From: Takashimella koratensis | Lineage: Eukaryota > Basidiomycota > Tremellomycetes > Trichosporonales > Tetragoniomycetaceae | Assembly (NCBI GenBank): GCA_003116875.1 | Contig: BCKT01000002.1 | Coordinates: forward strand, 1,922,001-1,986,000 | Direction of reading: 5' to 3' | Length of the DNA stretch: 64,000 nucleotides | In this document: positions 22,159 to 34,116 of the stretch, in pieces | Position numbering within the stretch: the first letter of the stretch is position 1 | How the letters are laid out: every line of letters begins with the position of its first letter | Position numbers and translations under genes: made by a program | The notes under the pieces: generated by a model | The model's input: the letters and a program-made list of their open reading frames with translations, nothing else | What the model was told of the DNA's origin: nothing | The model's database searches: none

Positions 22159-25100
22159 TCAGAACTGATCGAGAGTCAGCACGGTTGAATCCTTCATATA
22201 CACAAGATGAACTCACAGTGAAACTGAGGAACCAGGGGTTGAGCGCAAAGGGCCAGAGGATCTGTCGTGACATTAGCATTGAATTGACGGAGGACAAGGC
22301 AGAACTCACCGCACTGCCACACGTGATACCCATGGGCACCCAAACCTCGATATCGCTGACACGATAGCCCATCGGCATGAGGCTGGAGGAGGTGACAACG
22401 ACCATGGCCTAAGGGTTGTTAGCCCAAGTCCTACTATTTGCAACCAATGACTTACGACGCAGAGAGAGAAGAAGATTAACTGAGGCCAGAATCGCTTCCA
22501 GATGAGGGGAATCTGGAGGAAGAAGTTGGATCGTTCGACCGTCTTGACAGTTGTCGACCAGGTCATATTGTACCCAACCATGTGACTGACGAGCGCCATG
22601 GAAATGGGCATCGACATTCCCGTGAAGAAGATACTGAAGAACGCTGAGGGTAAGCGAATGATTCCGAGAAATACTCACGAATCCACTTGATCTGTTCCAT
22701 TGCGATATGACTAAAGTCTGGAACCTTCAATCGGTATCGGAGAACGATGAAGGAGACGTTGGAGAGACCGACGAAGAGGACGATACAAACGATGACAATC
22801 TCCCATGAACCGAGGTCTGAATGGTCAACTCCTATTCCATTAACTGTGACTCACAATAACCGTCGATCGGAATGGCCCAGCCGACAAGGAAGTAGTTGGC
22901 CACGGTCATGAACCACGCGCACGAGATGGCGTAGTAGGAGAAGATGTAGGCGGAGATCGAGTACTTGGAGTGCAGGGGGATGTTGGACCAGAGGAAGCGG
23001 CGGAAGAGCGGGGTGAGAGGACCCTTGAAAATCCACTGCTTGAACGGGTGGAACACAAGCTCACTTTGGGGTTAGCAGAACCCACAGCGCAGTTACTCAC
23101 GAGCATCCGTACGCATACTTCTGCCATCGGTTCAACTCGTCGTCGCAAGTAAGCGAGACACCCTCTTGGAAGTCACCGTTACTGTAGGTAGCCCAGCGAA
23201 TGTCGTAGCCCTTGATCTGGAGCGTGACGGCAATCTGGAAATCCTCAGACACGTGGTCTTCGGACCAGATCTTTGTGATACCATCGTCGGGGTCGACAAA
23301 AGTGCACTCTTGCAGAGCGGACCAGCGGATGAATCTAGAAGAATGAGCACGGGCCAAATGCCACAACTTACGCGTTGTGACCGACGAAAGGAGCGACTTC
23401 GCCACTGGCGCAGCAGTAGGAGATGGCGTGGTTGATACCGCGGGTAAAGTGGGCAATGGCGTTTTCGAAAAAGTGGTGCGCAACCTGCATGACACCGGAG
23501 AGGTGTTGACTGCTGTTAGCTACGTCTTTTGGGTGACTTACATGATGGCAACCTCAGGGCTCTCTGCCATCTCAGAGACAGCGTCGGCGAAGCAATCCTC
23601 GGGGACACGAGTGTCCGAGTCGATCAAGAGAATGATAGAGCCACTGCCATTAGCTCGTGTCTCTCACTCTTCACTCACAATCGAATGTTACCACCGGCCC
23701 AGGCAACACCGTTGGTCTCCTCCAGGGCCTTCTCAAGAGCAGCGTCGTAGAGCATACCCTCGTCAAAGTCGCTCCAGTAGTGGTCCTCGGGCTTGGTCGC
23801 CTGCGCGAGGGGGCGCATCTCGTCCAAGAGTTCCTCAACGCGCAGGGAAAGCCGAATCGCAAAGTTCATGTTACCGGCCTTCTTGAAACGACCTTTACGG
23901 ATGAACCCATCTTGGCCGTGACCGGGACGAGCGACGTAGGCAATGTTGTTGTCGTGGTAGAATCGGCGACGGCGATCGGCTTCCGCCTTGGGCAAGAGCT
24001 GGAGACCGTCGTCGCAGACAAGAATTCCGACACTACCGCCTTGGCGCTCATAAGTCGTGATGGCCGTTTTCAGTGAATCAATCGTAGGCATGATGACCTC
24101 CTCAAGGGATTCCTGTATGTCAGCGACGAAACAGGCTCGTGCTTACCTTGTAGACGGGCATCTGGACAGTGACGTGAGCAAGCTCGCCCATGGTTCGCTT
24201 GGGCGAGACACCGCTAAAGTATTTCGACTTTTCGGTGACTTGACGAATGGGACCGAATGTTTGCGCCTGCCGTGAGCACTAGCTGGTAGAATTCACTCAC
24301 GACTGCACCAACGAGACACTGCATAGCGAAACAACTGATGCAGCAGAGAAGAGGCGCAAAGATCATGAGCCAGAACCTGGTCGGGTTGCCGTCAAGCGCG
24401 TATTCCTTGACCAATGTGCCTTCCTGTTAGCGCGGTTCACCATAGGTACTTACGAAGACCAAGGGCGATGAGACACATGACACCCATGATACTGAACCCG
24501 TCGGTGATAGGAGCGATCAGCTTGACGGGGCGCTCGCGCCACGCCTTCTTTCGCTTCCTCATTTCGAGGTCCTCGCCTTCAAGGCCCTCCTCGTAGACCG
24601 ACATTGCCTCGGCCTCCTTCTCGAGCTGGGCAGCCTCGGCATCCAGCACCATGGCCTGGTTGAACTTTTTGTTCTCATCCTCGCCACGCCAGATGAACTG
24701 GATGAGGGCTTCCTCGAGCGCCTCGGCAGCGGGGACCACGTTCTCGACGTGATCGGCCCAAACGACGAGGACACCCTCGGAGCGAACGAACGCAGCGTAC
24801 TGGTGCTTACGCGCGCGACCAAGGTGCTCGACCTCGTCGAGGATCTGGATACGGGTGTTCGAGTCGATCAACAGCTCTGACATTGACGGGGAGGGGTCAC
24901 TTTCGTCAGCTGTGGACCCTCAGTAACTCACATGTAGGTACGCATAATGTTGCGAACCACCTCAGACTTGATCTTGATCGCGCATTCGGGGTTGAGCATG
25001 TTGATAGCCGTCTCAAACGGCTTGAGCTGCTCATAGTTGACCGGGTACGATCGGTAGAGACCAGTCCTGACACGAATGGTGACACCAGTCGCGACGTGGT

Positions 25101-26088
25101 GCTCGGATGCTCCGACCTTGGGCGCCTTGAACCACTTCTTCTTCTGGACACCCAGTCGGAAGATGTAGTCGGCCATGACGTCGAGCGAGTCGAAACCGTC
25201 ACCAACGAGCACTTTACGAGGACCGTCTTCATCGTCGGCGATCGCGTCGGGGTTTTTGGACAGAACGGTAGAGGCGTGCTGCACAGCAGCACCGCCAAAG
25301 GAGAACTTTGAAGCTTGAGATGCGTCGGAACCTCGGCGCGAGGTGGTGTGAGACTGAGCTCGCGACAGGGCCAAAGGGGTGAGGCCGTTACCGGTGTAGG
25401 CGTTGAACTGATCGAGAGCCTCGTCCATCTCACGCTGAGCGCGGCGGTTGCGGTTACGGTGACGAGACTTGGTCGAGGATCGGGTCGATTTGGCCGACTT
25501 GAGAGAACCAGTCTCCCAAACACCAGACACCTTTTCCACATCCCGCCCCTTTCCCTTGTTCAGCTTGGAGACCCTCAAGGCCTCCTCATACTCCTCTCTC
25601 TCGTCGTCGTCAATGTCGTCCATAGAAAGTTCGACATTATAGAAGACGTCGCCAAGGTCGCGAACGGCTCCGTACCGCGATTCGCCGGCGCGGAGGTGAC
25701 CCGGCTCCTTGTCCTGCGCGGCCACCGCCAAGCTGGCTTTGCGAATGAATGCGGGGACAATGGCTGTTGACGTTTTGCGACCGAGGAACGAAGTCTGGGG
25801 AGCACCGCTGAACGAAGTCGTACGGCCACCACCGAACGAGATCTCCTCGTTGACTGAAGCCGTCGACATTGGCCGACTGCCGAAAAAGAGGGAGACACGG
25901 CGCTGGTCGGAGACGCTGGAGCGGGTCGGGAGGTTGGCATTGTACTGTGGAGCACCGTTGAAGAACATGGACGACTCGCGGCGACGCTGCATCGGTGTCT
26001 TCTTCTCGGGCTCCTGCGTGTACGCAGGCTTGGCCGGCGCTTGGATGGGATCCGCCGAGAAGGCCGGCTTCTGCGAAAAGATACCCAT
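22159..26088 (-). CDS. Membrane family-2 glycosyltransferase (fungal GT2 type), paralog A
   Basis: Start at 26088 (MGIFSQKPAF). A Ser/Arg-rich cytosolic tail of about 300 residues comes first. The GT2 catalytic core is unmistakable: VCDDGLQLL (first Asp pair), GRFKKAGNMNFAIRLSLRVEE, IDSDTRVPEDCF (DxD) and SEDHVSEDFQIAV (catalytic acid). ELNRWQKYAYGCSE sits in the place of the Q/RxxRW motif of processive GT2 enzymes. Several membrane segments flank the core. A splice from 22165 to the acceptor gives the ending LNPWFLSFTF, matching paralog B (LNPWLLLFQF). Such enzymes resemble the plasma-membrane fungal GT2 proteins studied in Zymoseptoria and Fusarium, needed for hyphal growth on surfaces. The product polysaccharide is not established. 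The protein is about 1,000 residues; some middle exon boundaries are unresolved. Confidence 0.9.
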
Positions 26089-27345
26089 CGTCGGTCGAGT
26101 CGTCTCGGTGGGGTTGTCGAGGCGGCGAGAAGAGGTCGGGAGGTAGGGCGAAAGGAGGATAAACGAGTGTAGAGGTTAGGAGGGGCGAAGTGTAAAAAGA
26201 GTGTGGGTATCGCTGGGAGAGCGATGTGGTGATACAGAAAGGTTTTCCCCCTCTACAGTGGATTTCCCAGGTCTGATCTGATCGTCTACGACCTGACCAA
26301 GATGACCTGTTCGCAGAAAGACGGAAAGGTAAAGGTGGGAGAAGATGAGGAAGGAAGGCACGATCAGTTGATTCGACTTTCGCAATAATCATCACACTCT
26401 GAATGACATCCAATTGATATCAAATGGGGCTACAGGCTCATCGCCAGCGGATCGTCCGCATCCACCTGGACGAAAGCAGCCCCCAGGGGTCCGTGGCTGA
26501 GTGGGGCTTGGCTCGAGGGAGAGCGCTGCGCGAGAAAAAATGGGATAGGACCGAACAGATGCCGGCCGGCGGCGGCAGGGAGGGCCTGGTCTAGCGCTAG
26601 CTCGCCCCTCTGCCGTGGTGTATCCATTTTACCTAAAGAGAAACATGGCGGATGAAGGGTTGTTGATAATGCGATGGATGCAATGGATGGGTGGGAAGCA
26701 GAGCTACACCACCGGAAGTGGCAAATATGCAATGCCGACGATCCCAATGTGGCGGTAGACGAGCCCTGAGAAGAAACGCCATCTTGCCCTTCCATTCGAC
26801 GGCCTATGAATACCACCCAAGCATTGTTGAATATCACCACTTTCTCAATGGACGCGGCATATCATCAGCCTCCGTACCCCGACCCTGAATGAGTCCCTTT
26901 TCACCCCATCTTATCTCCTTGGCAATCCCACCGTGGAAAGAAAGCCCACCCGGCTCGCCATTTTATTTTCACCCTCGTCGGTACGGATTTTCTCTATTTG
27001 CGGAAGTCTTCATGCTCGCTGGCTGGGCAATCTCGAAACGAACAAGCAACAACAAAAGATCCTATTGTGATCGGCTGGATGGGTCTGCTCCTTGACCAGA
27101 AATGTCCAGATGTGGCCGGGTCTGGTTAGTCAGGACGTACAGGGGTCGACAGCAGCCGCGGATGGTCAGATTTGGCAAGGACGACTTGACCAAAGCGTCG
27201 ATACGATGTGACGAGGGCATTGCTCAGCATTCATCCGATTCTACTCTTTCCCATTCATGCGCATTGGGTCTCGATTGAGACACCTCCTGTCACTCATTCA
27301 CCCTTCTCCCCTCCTCGTCCACATCGAGACCTAAAGTCGCCCAGC
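26089..27345. promoter_or_regulatory. Shared divergent spacer of the GT2 pair
   Basis: A 1.26-kb head-to-head spacer. Several short open frames on both strands have no family resemblance and seem to be chance. I saw no clear TATA box and no CACGTG in it. It should contain both promoters and 5' UTRs. Confidence 0.55.
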
Positions 27346-30300
27346 ATGGTCTGGCGATCGGCGCTTCCCTCCCTTACCTCCTCCTCCTCCGCTCCCTCCT
27401 CCTCCTCCGAACTGTGAGTTATACCTGGCAGTTCACAACTGACCTTCTCTCCAGTCCAACTCACTCTCGTCCTTCTTTTTCATCTCCCACCCGTCGTCCT
27501 TCGTTTTACCCCTCTACCTCTTCTTCTTTCCAACCCCACCTCGAACCCGTCGCAGAGTCCGGACAGGCGCCGTGGCAACAGCAACAGCAGCAGCAGCAGC
27601 ACTGGCAGCGGCAGCAGCACTATCACTACGAGAAGCAGCAGCATCAACTACAGCTAGAGCAGCCGCAGGAGCAACAGGCGCCGACTCGACCTATGGGTTT
27701 CCTCCGCCGAATCTCCAACGCCGCGGCAGCTGTGCTGCCGAGCCTGCCCAGTGGGCAGGTGCTCCCGCATCGACGAGCGACTGAGACGTTTGGACCTCCC
27801 AAAATCCTCTTTGACGATGCCGACCCGGACGAGACTGGTTCTCGTGCGTCTTGGGAGTTGTCCGACTCGTCGTCGGTCAGGTCGGGCAAGAGTGGCTCCG
27901 ACTCTGACTCGGACGAATCCGAGGGCCGCCGAAGCGTCGACTCTGACGACTCGGCGGATAGCGCCGATTCCAAGTTTGGTGCCGATCGATCGAGGGGGCA
28001 GGACCGCTTCGATATGATGACCAAACATTTGTGGAACGTCGCTGAGCGTCATGGCTGGTTCCGTGACGCCGAGTACGATGGACTAGTCTCCATCCGGTGA
28101 GTCATTATAACCGTTCAGGCTAACCGTCAGACTCAAGAAGAAGACTCTTCGTACCTATCCTCAGCCCCGATCGGGCCGCCGTGGTGCCAAGGAGATGGTC
28201 TTTCGTCTTCAGGAGTGGGACGCCGCTATCGGTACCCTCAACCCTGAAGTCGCCATGAAGATCACCTCCAAGGTCGTCCAAGCCATCATGGCCAGAACGT
28301 GAGTTACGTTGTCGATGTCGCTGATATACAGTCCTGAGGACACGATCGAAATCATCCTCGACACCAACACTCGTATCCAGGTGCTCGATGAGATGAGCCA
28401 GCTTGCCGGTGCCCGTAAACATCAGTTTGCGGCGTTTGTTCGGCAAGAGGCCTGTCTTGTTGTGTGGGCGGATGAGGTGGAGACACTGATTCCGTCCGCT
28501 GAGGCGCTTGAAGCGCGTATGCTTGCATACGTCTGGGGTGGTCGACACCGTGAACTCGAGTTGCTCGAGGGCGACAAGGAGGGCTGGGTCGACCATGATG
28601 CCGAGAATGAGCGACGTCTCGAGCTCGAAGCCGATGGGATCCTCGGAGACGAGGAGAACAAGATCGGCTCGGAGGAGGATGAGTGGGAGCGTCGTGATAT
28701 CCGACCTGTCATGCTTTACGCCCCCATCATCTCTGGTCTTGCCATTATCCTCTGTTTCGTCTTCATCGGCTCCGGCATGCGTAAGTGTTTTCTGAGACTA
28801 TTGCTCACTTTAGGCAACTTGATCAAGGAGTGTTTGCTCGACGGACGATACTACCGTTTCGCTCTCCTCGCCACCTCTCCCTTTGGCTACCTGCTCGGTA
28901 TCGTAAGTCACAGGCTTTGAGTCAGGCTAACCCCAGTTCTTCTGTATCTGTGTTATGGGTAACTGCTGGCAAGCACTTGGCCCGATCGCGCACTGCCACC
29001 AGAACAGCTCTTACTACTCTGGTAAAGCTCCCGTCCGCATGCGTGGTCGCTTGCCGCACATCACCATCAACATGCCCGTGTACAAGGAAGGTCTTGAGGC
29101 GGTTATTATCCCCACGGTCGAGTCGTTGAAAAAGGCCATCACCACCTACGAACGTCAGGGTGGTTCCGTCAACATCTTCATCTTCGACGACGGTATGCAG
29201 CTTTGGTCTCCCGAGGAGGCCGAGGTGCGCAAGGCTTACTATGACCGAAACAACATTGGCTGGACCGCGCGACCCAAGCACAACTCGAACGGCTTCATTC
29301 GCAAGGGTCGTTTCAAGAAGGTGAGTCAGGTGTTTGAACTAGCTGACGTCAGGCATCCAACATGAACTTTGGTATCCGACTCTCCCTTCGTGTCGAGGAG
29401 ATCATGGACGAGATCCGCCCCGAGCCCCCGCTTGACGACCCTATCGCCATGTCCCAATGGGTCTGGAATGAGGACGACGAGCGTGAGATCTACGAAGAGG
29501 CCCTTGCCAAGGCTATCGAAGAGACCAACGGCGTCGCCTGGGCAGCGGGTAACATTCGTATCGGCGAATACATTCTCATCATCGACTCGGACACGCGTGT
29601 TCCCGAGGATTGCTTCCTCGACGCTGCGTCCGAATTTGCGTCCTCCCCAAACATTGCCATCATCCAGCACGAGTCTGCGGTCATGCAGGTCGTCGGTCAC
29701 TTTTTCGAAAACGGTATCACCTCGTTCACCACCCGTATCAACTCTGCCATCTCGTTCTGTGCCGCCAACGGCGAGGTCGCTCCGTTTGTCGGTCACAACG
29801 CCTTCCTTCGCTGGAAGGCGATCCAAGACGCCTCGTTCATCGACGCCGACGACGGTATCCGCAAGTGCTGGTCCGAGTCTCACGTCTCTGAAGACTTTGA
29901 CCAAGCGCTTCGCCTCCAGATGAAGGGTTGGTCGCTCCGATGGGCGTCCTACTCCAACGGTGGCTTCCAGGAAGGTGTCTCCCTCACCTGTGACGACGAG
30001 TTGAACCGATGGCAGAAATACGCATATGGCTGTTCCGAGCTCTTGTTCCACCCGCTCAAGTGGTGGCTCATCAAGGGTCCGATCACGCCGCTCTTCCACC
30101 GTTTCATGTGGTCGCAGATCCCGCTGCACTCCAAGATCTCCGTGCTTGCCTACATCTCGTCCTACTACGCCATTGCCTGTGCGCTTGTCCTCTCCACGCT
30201 CAATTGGGTCCTCGTCGGTCTCTTCGACTCGTCCCTCGATCTCTTCTACCTCGAATCGTGGCAGGTCTTCCTCACCTGTATCGTCGTCTTCTGTGGTCTC

Positions 30301-30723
30301 TCCAACGTCTCCTCCGCCATCTTCCAGTACCGACTGAACACCAACTCGCTCGGTACCGCGTTGATCGACAACTTCAAATGGATCTTCTTCTTCTTCTTCT
30401 TCTTCTGTGGCATGCCCTACCACCTCACCACCGCCCTCCTCGCCCACTTGACCGGCTACAACATGCAGTGGTCCTCCACCGTCAAGGAAGTCGAGCTCTC
30501 GCACTTCTTCAAGGAGTGGCCCGCCATGTGGAAGCGCTTCTGGGACATTTGGCTCATCTCATGGGTCCTCATCATCGGTGTCGCCATCCTCGCCTCGCCA
30601 ATCGTCCCAGCGGGTTATCAGATTACGAACTTTACCGCCATTCTCCCCCTCATGGCGCAAGCCGGGTCTTCGTTCTTGTATCCCATCGTGCTCAACCCTT
30701 GGCTTCTCCTCTTCCAATTCTAA
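27346..30723 (+). CDS. Membrane family-2 glycosyltransferase (fungal GT2 type), paralog B
   Basis: Seven exons, 27346-27413, 27455-28096, 28131-28298, 28332-28780, 28814-28902, 28937-29320 and 29353-30723, join in frame to give 1,056 residues. Introns 2-6 are only 32-34 nt. The N-terminal tail is Ser-rich, then Gln/His-rich from a CAG repeat near 27575-27604. The catalytic core carries IFDDGMQLW, GRFKKASNMNFGIRLSLRVEE, IDSDTRVPEDCFLDAA and SESHVSEDFDQAL, then DELNRWQKYAYGCSE, followed by membrane segments. One membrane segment contains seven consecutive Phe from a TTC repeat. The intron splitting the Arg codon after SGM lies at the same place and phase as in paralog A. Function is inferred as plasma-membrane polysaccharide synthesis; the product is unknown. 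Confidence 0.93.
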
Positions 30724-31349
30724 TGGACAATCACCTGGACAATGTTTCCCGACTTTCCCTAAACCCCATAGCACTCTCTGTCGTACTGGCGACGATAAAC
30801 CAATACCAAAGGAGGGGTCTTTGGACCCCAAAGTAGTAGTATACTCTCCTTTAATGGACAACAGCATGTATGTCATCAATAGACTCCAGAGGCGTGGTTT
30901 CAAGTGCTCACATGGATTTGGAGCGCTACTTTTGGGACTGCAGTTGCTGTGAAGTAAGATGTCGTTTGGGACTGTCAGACAAGTGCCACACAAGACCGTT
31001 CCGGCCGCTCACTTGTTTTGGACGCGTTGCTGCACTTTAAGAGCTAAAAAGGGCACCTGTGTGTGCGGAAGACCTCGCTGCGCCAAAACACACTCCCATG
31101 CATCTCATCAAGTCGATGCAGCCTGTGACAATCTGAGCGATACTGTAGGAGGAGTAGAGAGAAGGCGTAACTCGAGGCGCCACAGACTGGTGGTGTACTG
31201 CATAGTATTCACAGGCACAGCGCTTAGTATTTTGCTGTTTACGGAACCAATTCTTTTGGCACATTTTTCCCTTTTGTTCGAAACTATCACTATCCCGTTT
31301 TCACCTTCATCTCACCACCAACGACCACCCCACTACTACCACCGCCGCC
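30724..31349. promoter_or_regulatory. Spacer and eIF3b promoter
   Basis: This 626-bp region separates two genes on the same strand. It is unremarkable until a C/A-rich tract that runs into the eIF3b start (ACCGCCGCCATG). I see no gene in it. Confidence 0.5.
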
Positions 31350-33843
31350 ATGTCGGATCACTACGAAGAAAACGGCTTCGATGAGGAGGAGCAAATCGAC
31401 CTCCAGGCCGAGCTCGACGAGGGCTTTGCCGAGATTGAACAAAAGTGAGTCGACGCGTCTGTCTTCCACTATTTAAACTAACGCGACCAGATACGCTGTA
31501 GACACACAACAAGGGTTCGAGAACGTCCTCGTTCTCGACAATGTCCCCATGGTCGACGAGGCCAAGCGCCAAAAGCTTATCGACCGTCTTCGCCAGGCGT
31601 TCGCCAAGGCCGGAGCGCCAATTGACGAGGAGCACGTCAACATGCCCTGGGACGACAAGGCCAACTCCAACAAGGGTTTCATCTTCCTCACCTACCCGGA
31701 CGCGCAACAGGCCGAGAACGCACTTCGCGCCCTCGATGGTTACGTCTTTGGTAAAAACGTCCTTTACGTCAACAGGTTTGGTGATATCGAGCGATACGCC
31801 AACATGCCCGTCGGCGAGGGCGAGCTCCCGACTGGTTGGAAGGAGAAGGCTTACGTCGAGAGGGACCACTTGAGGAGCTGGCTCAGCGACAGTGCAGGTC
31901 GCGACCAGTTCATCACTTTCCGCGACCTAGACGTCAATTTGTTCTGGAACGGACGCAACGGGAACACCGAGCCGGTCAAGGGTCCTGACGGCAAGCCCCT
32001 CAAGAACAGCGTAAGTCTTGAGGTATCGCTTGAGGTCTCTTCTAACTGTCGCAGAAATGGAGCGAGCTTTACCTCCAGTGGTCGCCGCTCGGCACATACC
32101 TCTCGTCGTTACACCGCGTCGGTGTCGCGCTTTGGTGCGGCCCCAAGCTCGACGGCCCGATCGGCGTCAACGTTCTCCGTTTCACCCACCCTGGTGTGCG
32201 CATGATCCAGTTCTCGCCGTGTGAAAACTACCTCATCACTTGGTCGCCCGAGCCGCTCGCCAACTACGAGAACCACGCGACGCCCGCTCTTCGCGAGACG
32301 TTCACCGCCGAGGACGAAGGTAACCAGTTTGTTGTTTGGGACGTCAAGTCGACTCGCATGCTTCGTTCCTTCCCGGCCGACAAGGGTGCCCAGGAGGGCG
32401 AACGTGACCGCCAGTGGCCCATCTTCAAATGGTCCCCGGACGATGCGTACGTCGCGCGCTGCTCGGTCGGCTCGGCGATCCAGGTTTACGAGCTCCCGAC
32501 CATGGGCTTGCTCGACAAGAAGAGCGTCAAGATTGACGGCGTTCAAGACTTTGAGTGGTGCCCAATGAGCGACAAGGACTGGGAGGCCCGCAAGCAGGGC
32601 AAGGGCAAGGAGTGCATGCTCGTCTACTGGACTCCCGAGGCCGAGAACCAGCCGGCCAGGGTTAACCTCATGGCTTTCCCAAGCCGTACCGTCTTGCGTT
32701 CCAAGAACCTCTTCAACGTCACGGACGTGAGTAGACTCAGACCCTTGCGTGGTTGTCGCTAATACACTACAGTGCAAGTTCTACTGGCAGAACCAGGGCG
32801 ACTACCTCTGCGTCAAGGTCGACCGCCACGCGCGCAAGGCCAAGACCAAGAAGGCGACCTTCTGCAACCTCGAGCTCTTCCGTGTCCGCGAGAAGGACTT
32901 TCCCGTCGAGGTCATCGAGCACAAGGGTGAGAAATCACATTTTCCCTTTTACTAACCCTATTAGACTATGTCCCGTCGTTTGCTTGGGAGCCCGCAGGTC
33001 AGCGATTCGCAATCGTCTCCTCCAACGATCCCAACTACGGCCAGAACACTCCGGGTGTTACCGTCAAGTACAACGTCACGTTCTACCAGCTCGACCCAAA
33101 GAAAGGTGACTTTGCGCCCATCAAGCACCTTGAGGGCAAGATTGCCAACACTCTTTTGTGGTCCCCGCGCGGTAGGCACATTGTTCTCGCGACAATCGGC
33201 TCGCCGTCCAAGTTCGATATCGAGTTCTGGGACCTCGACTTTGTGGTCGATGACCAGAAGCGTGACCCGAACGACCCGGGAGCGTACGTCCAGCAGCTGG
33301 CGACCGGGGAGCACTACGGTGTTACCGACATTGCGTGGGACCCTTCTGGGAGGTACCTTACCTCGTCGGCGTCTTCGTGGCGTCAAACGGTGAGTCTAGT
33401 CTTCTCATCTCATATAATTCGCTGACCTTTCCATCCAGCCCGAGCCCGGTTACACCGTGTGGGACTTCAAGGGCCAGTCGCTCGCTCACCACAACCTGGA
33501 GAAATTCAAGCAATTCCTCTGGCGCCCTCGTCCGCCTTCTCTCCTCCCCAAGGACGCCCAGCGCAAAGTCCGGAAAGAGCTGCGCGAGTACACTCGCCAG
33601 TTCGACGAAGACGATGCTGCCGAGGAGAACCGAGGTTCCGCTGAGAAGCTCGCCCAGCGCCAACGCGATATCGCCGAGTGGAACGCTTGGCGCGCGAGGA
33701 ACGTCGCTCGGATCGTCGAGTCTCGCAAGGCAAAGGGCAAGGAGCTCAAGCGCGCCAACGTCGAGGAACAGGTCGAGGAGGAGAAGGTCGAGGAGTGGAT
33801 CGAGGAACTCATCGACGAGACAGAGGAGGTCGAGGTCAAGTAA
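31350..33843 (+). CDS. PRT1: Translation initiation factor eIF3 subunit b
   Basis: Six exons, 31350-31444, 31491-32010, 32055-32726, 32773-32926, 32965-33389 and 33439-33843, join in frame to give 756 residues, normal for this subunit. eIF3b is the scaffold of the eIF3 complex on the 40S ribosome. An acidic N-terminus leads to an RRM-like domain ([12 protein letters not shown], then [19 protein letters not shown] and [10 protein letters not shown]). A WD-type beta-propeller follows ([103 protein letters not shown]). The C-terminal helix with alternating Lys/Glu is the usual eIF3i/g-binding tail. Confidence 0.98.
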
Positions 33844-34116
33844 GGTTTGGAGACGATGGGATCAGAGTATGCAAGATTTAGATAGAGGGGAACGTAAATG
33901 CATACACAATGGTTGCCAAGTAAAAGCTGCGTCGTCAACTAATCTCACGAGTTAAAGAAACTAGAGCACGTCGGACTCGCTTCCCGACGATTCCTCTCTA
34001 TCCCGAAAGGTGAAGAATGAATGCTTCGAAAGTTAGCATCTACCTCTATCAACAATATCATTTGGTTAAGGAAACCTTTGACAACAGCCCAACTCACCAT
34101 CACAACGATTATGTCT

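Noticed and set aside
22159..26088. Paralog A as a classical chitin synthase
   Set aside because: The QRRRW and EDRYL-type motifs of chitin synthases are absent; ELNRW and the overall order match the other fungal membrane GT2 group.
26430..27095. Possible small genes in the GT2 divergent spacer
   Set aside because: Several overlapping frames on both strands, none with a family match or clear splice signals; more likely promoter and 5' UTR.
29326..30504. A 392-codon minus-strand open frame opposite GT2 paralog B
   Set aside because: The translation is Glu/Asp/Gly/Val-rich with no family match and mirrors the conserved catalytic exon; it is a shadow of codon bias.
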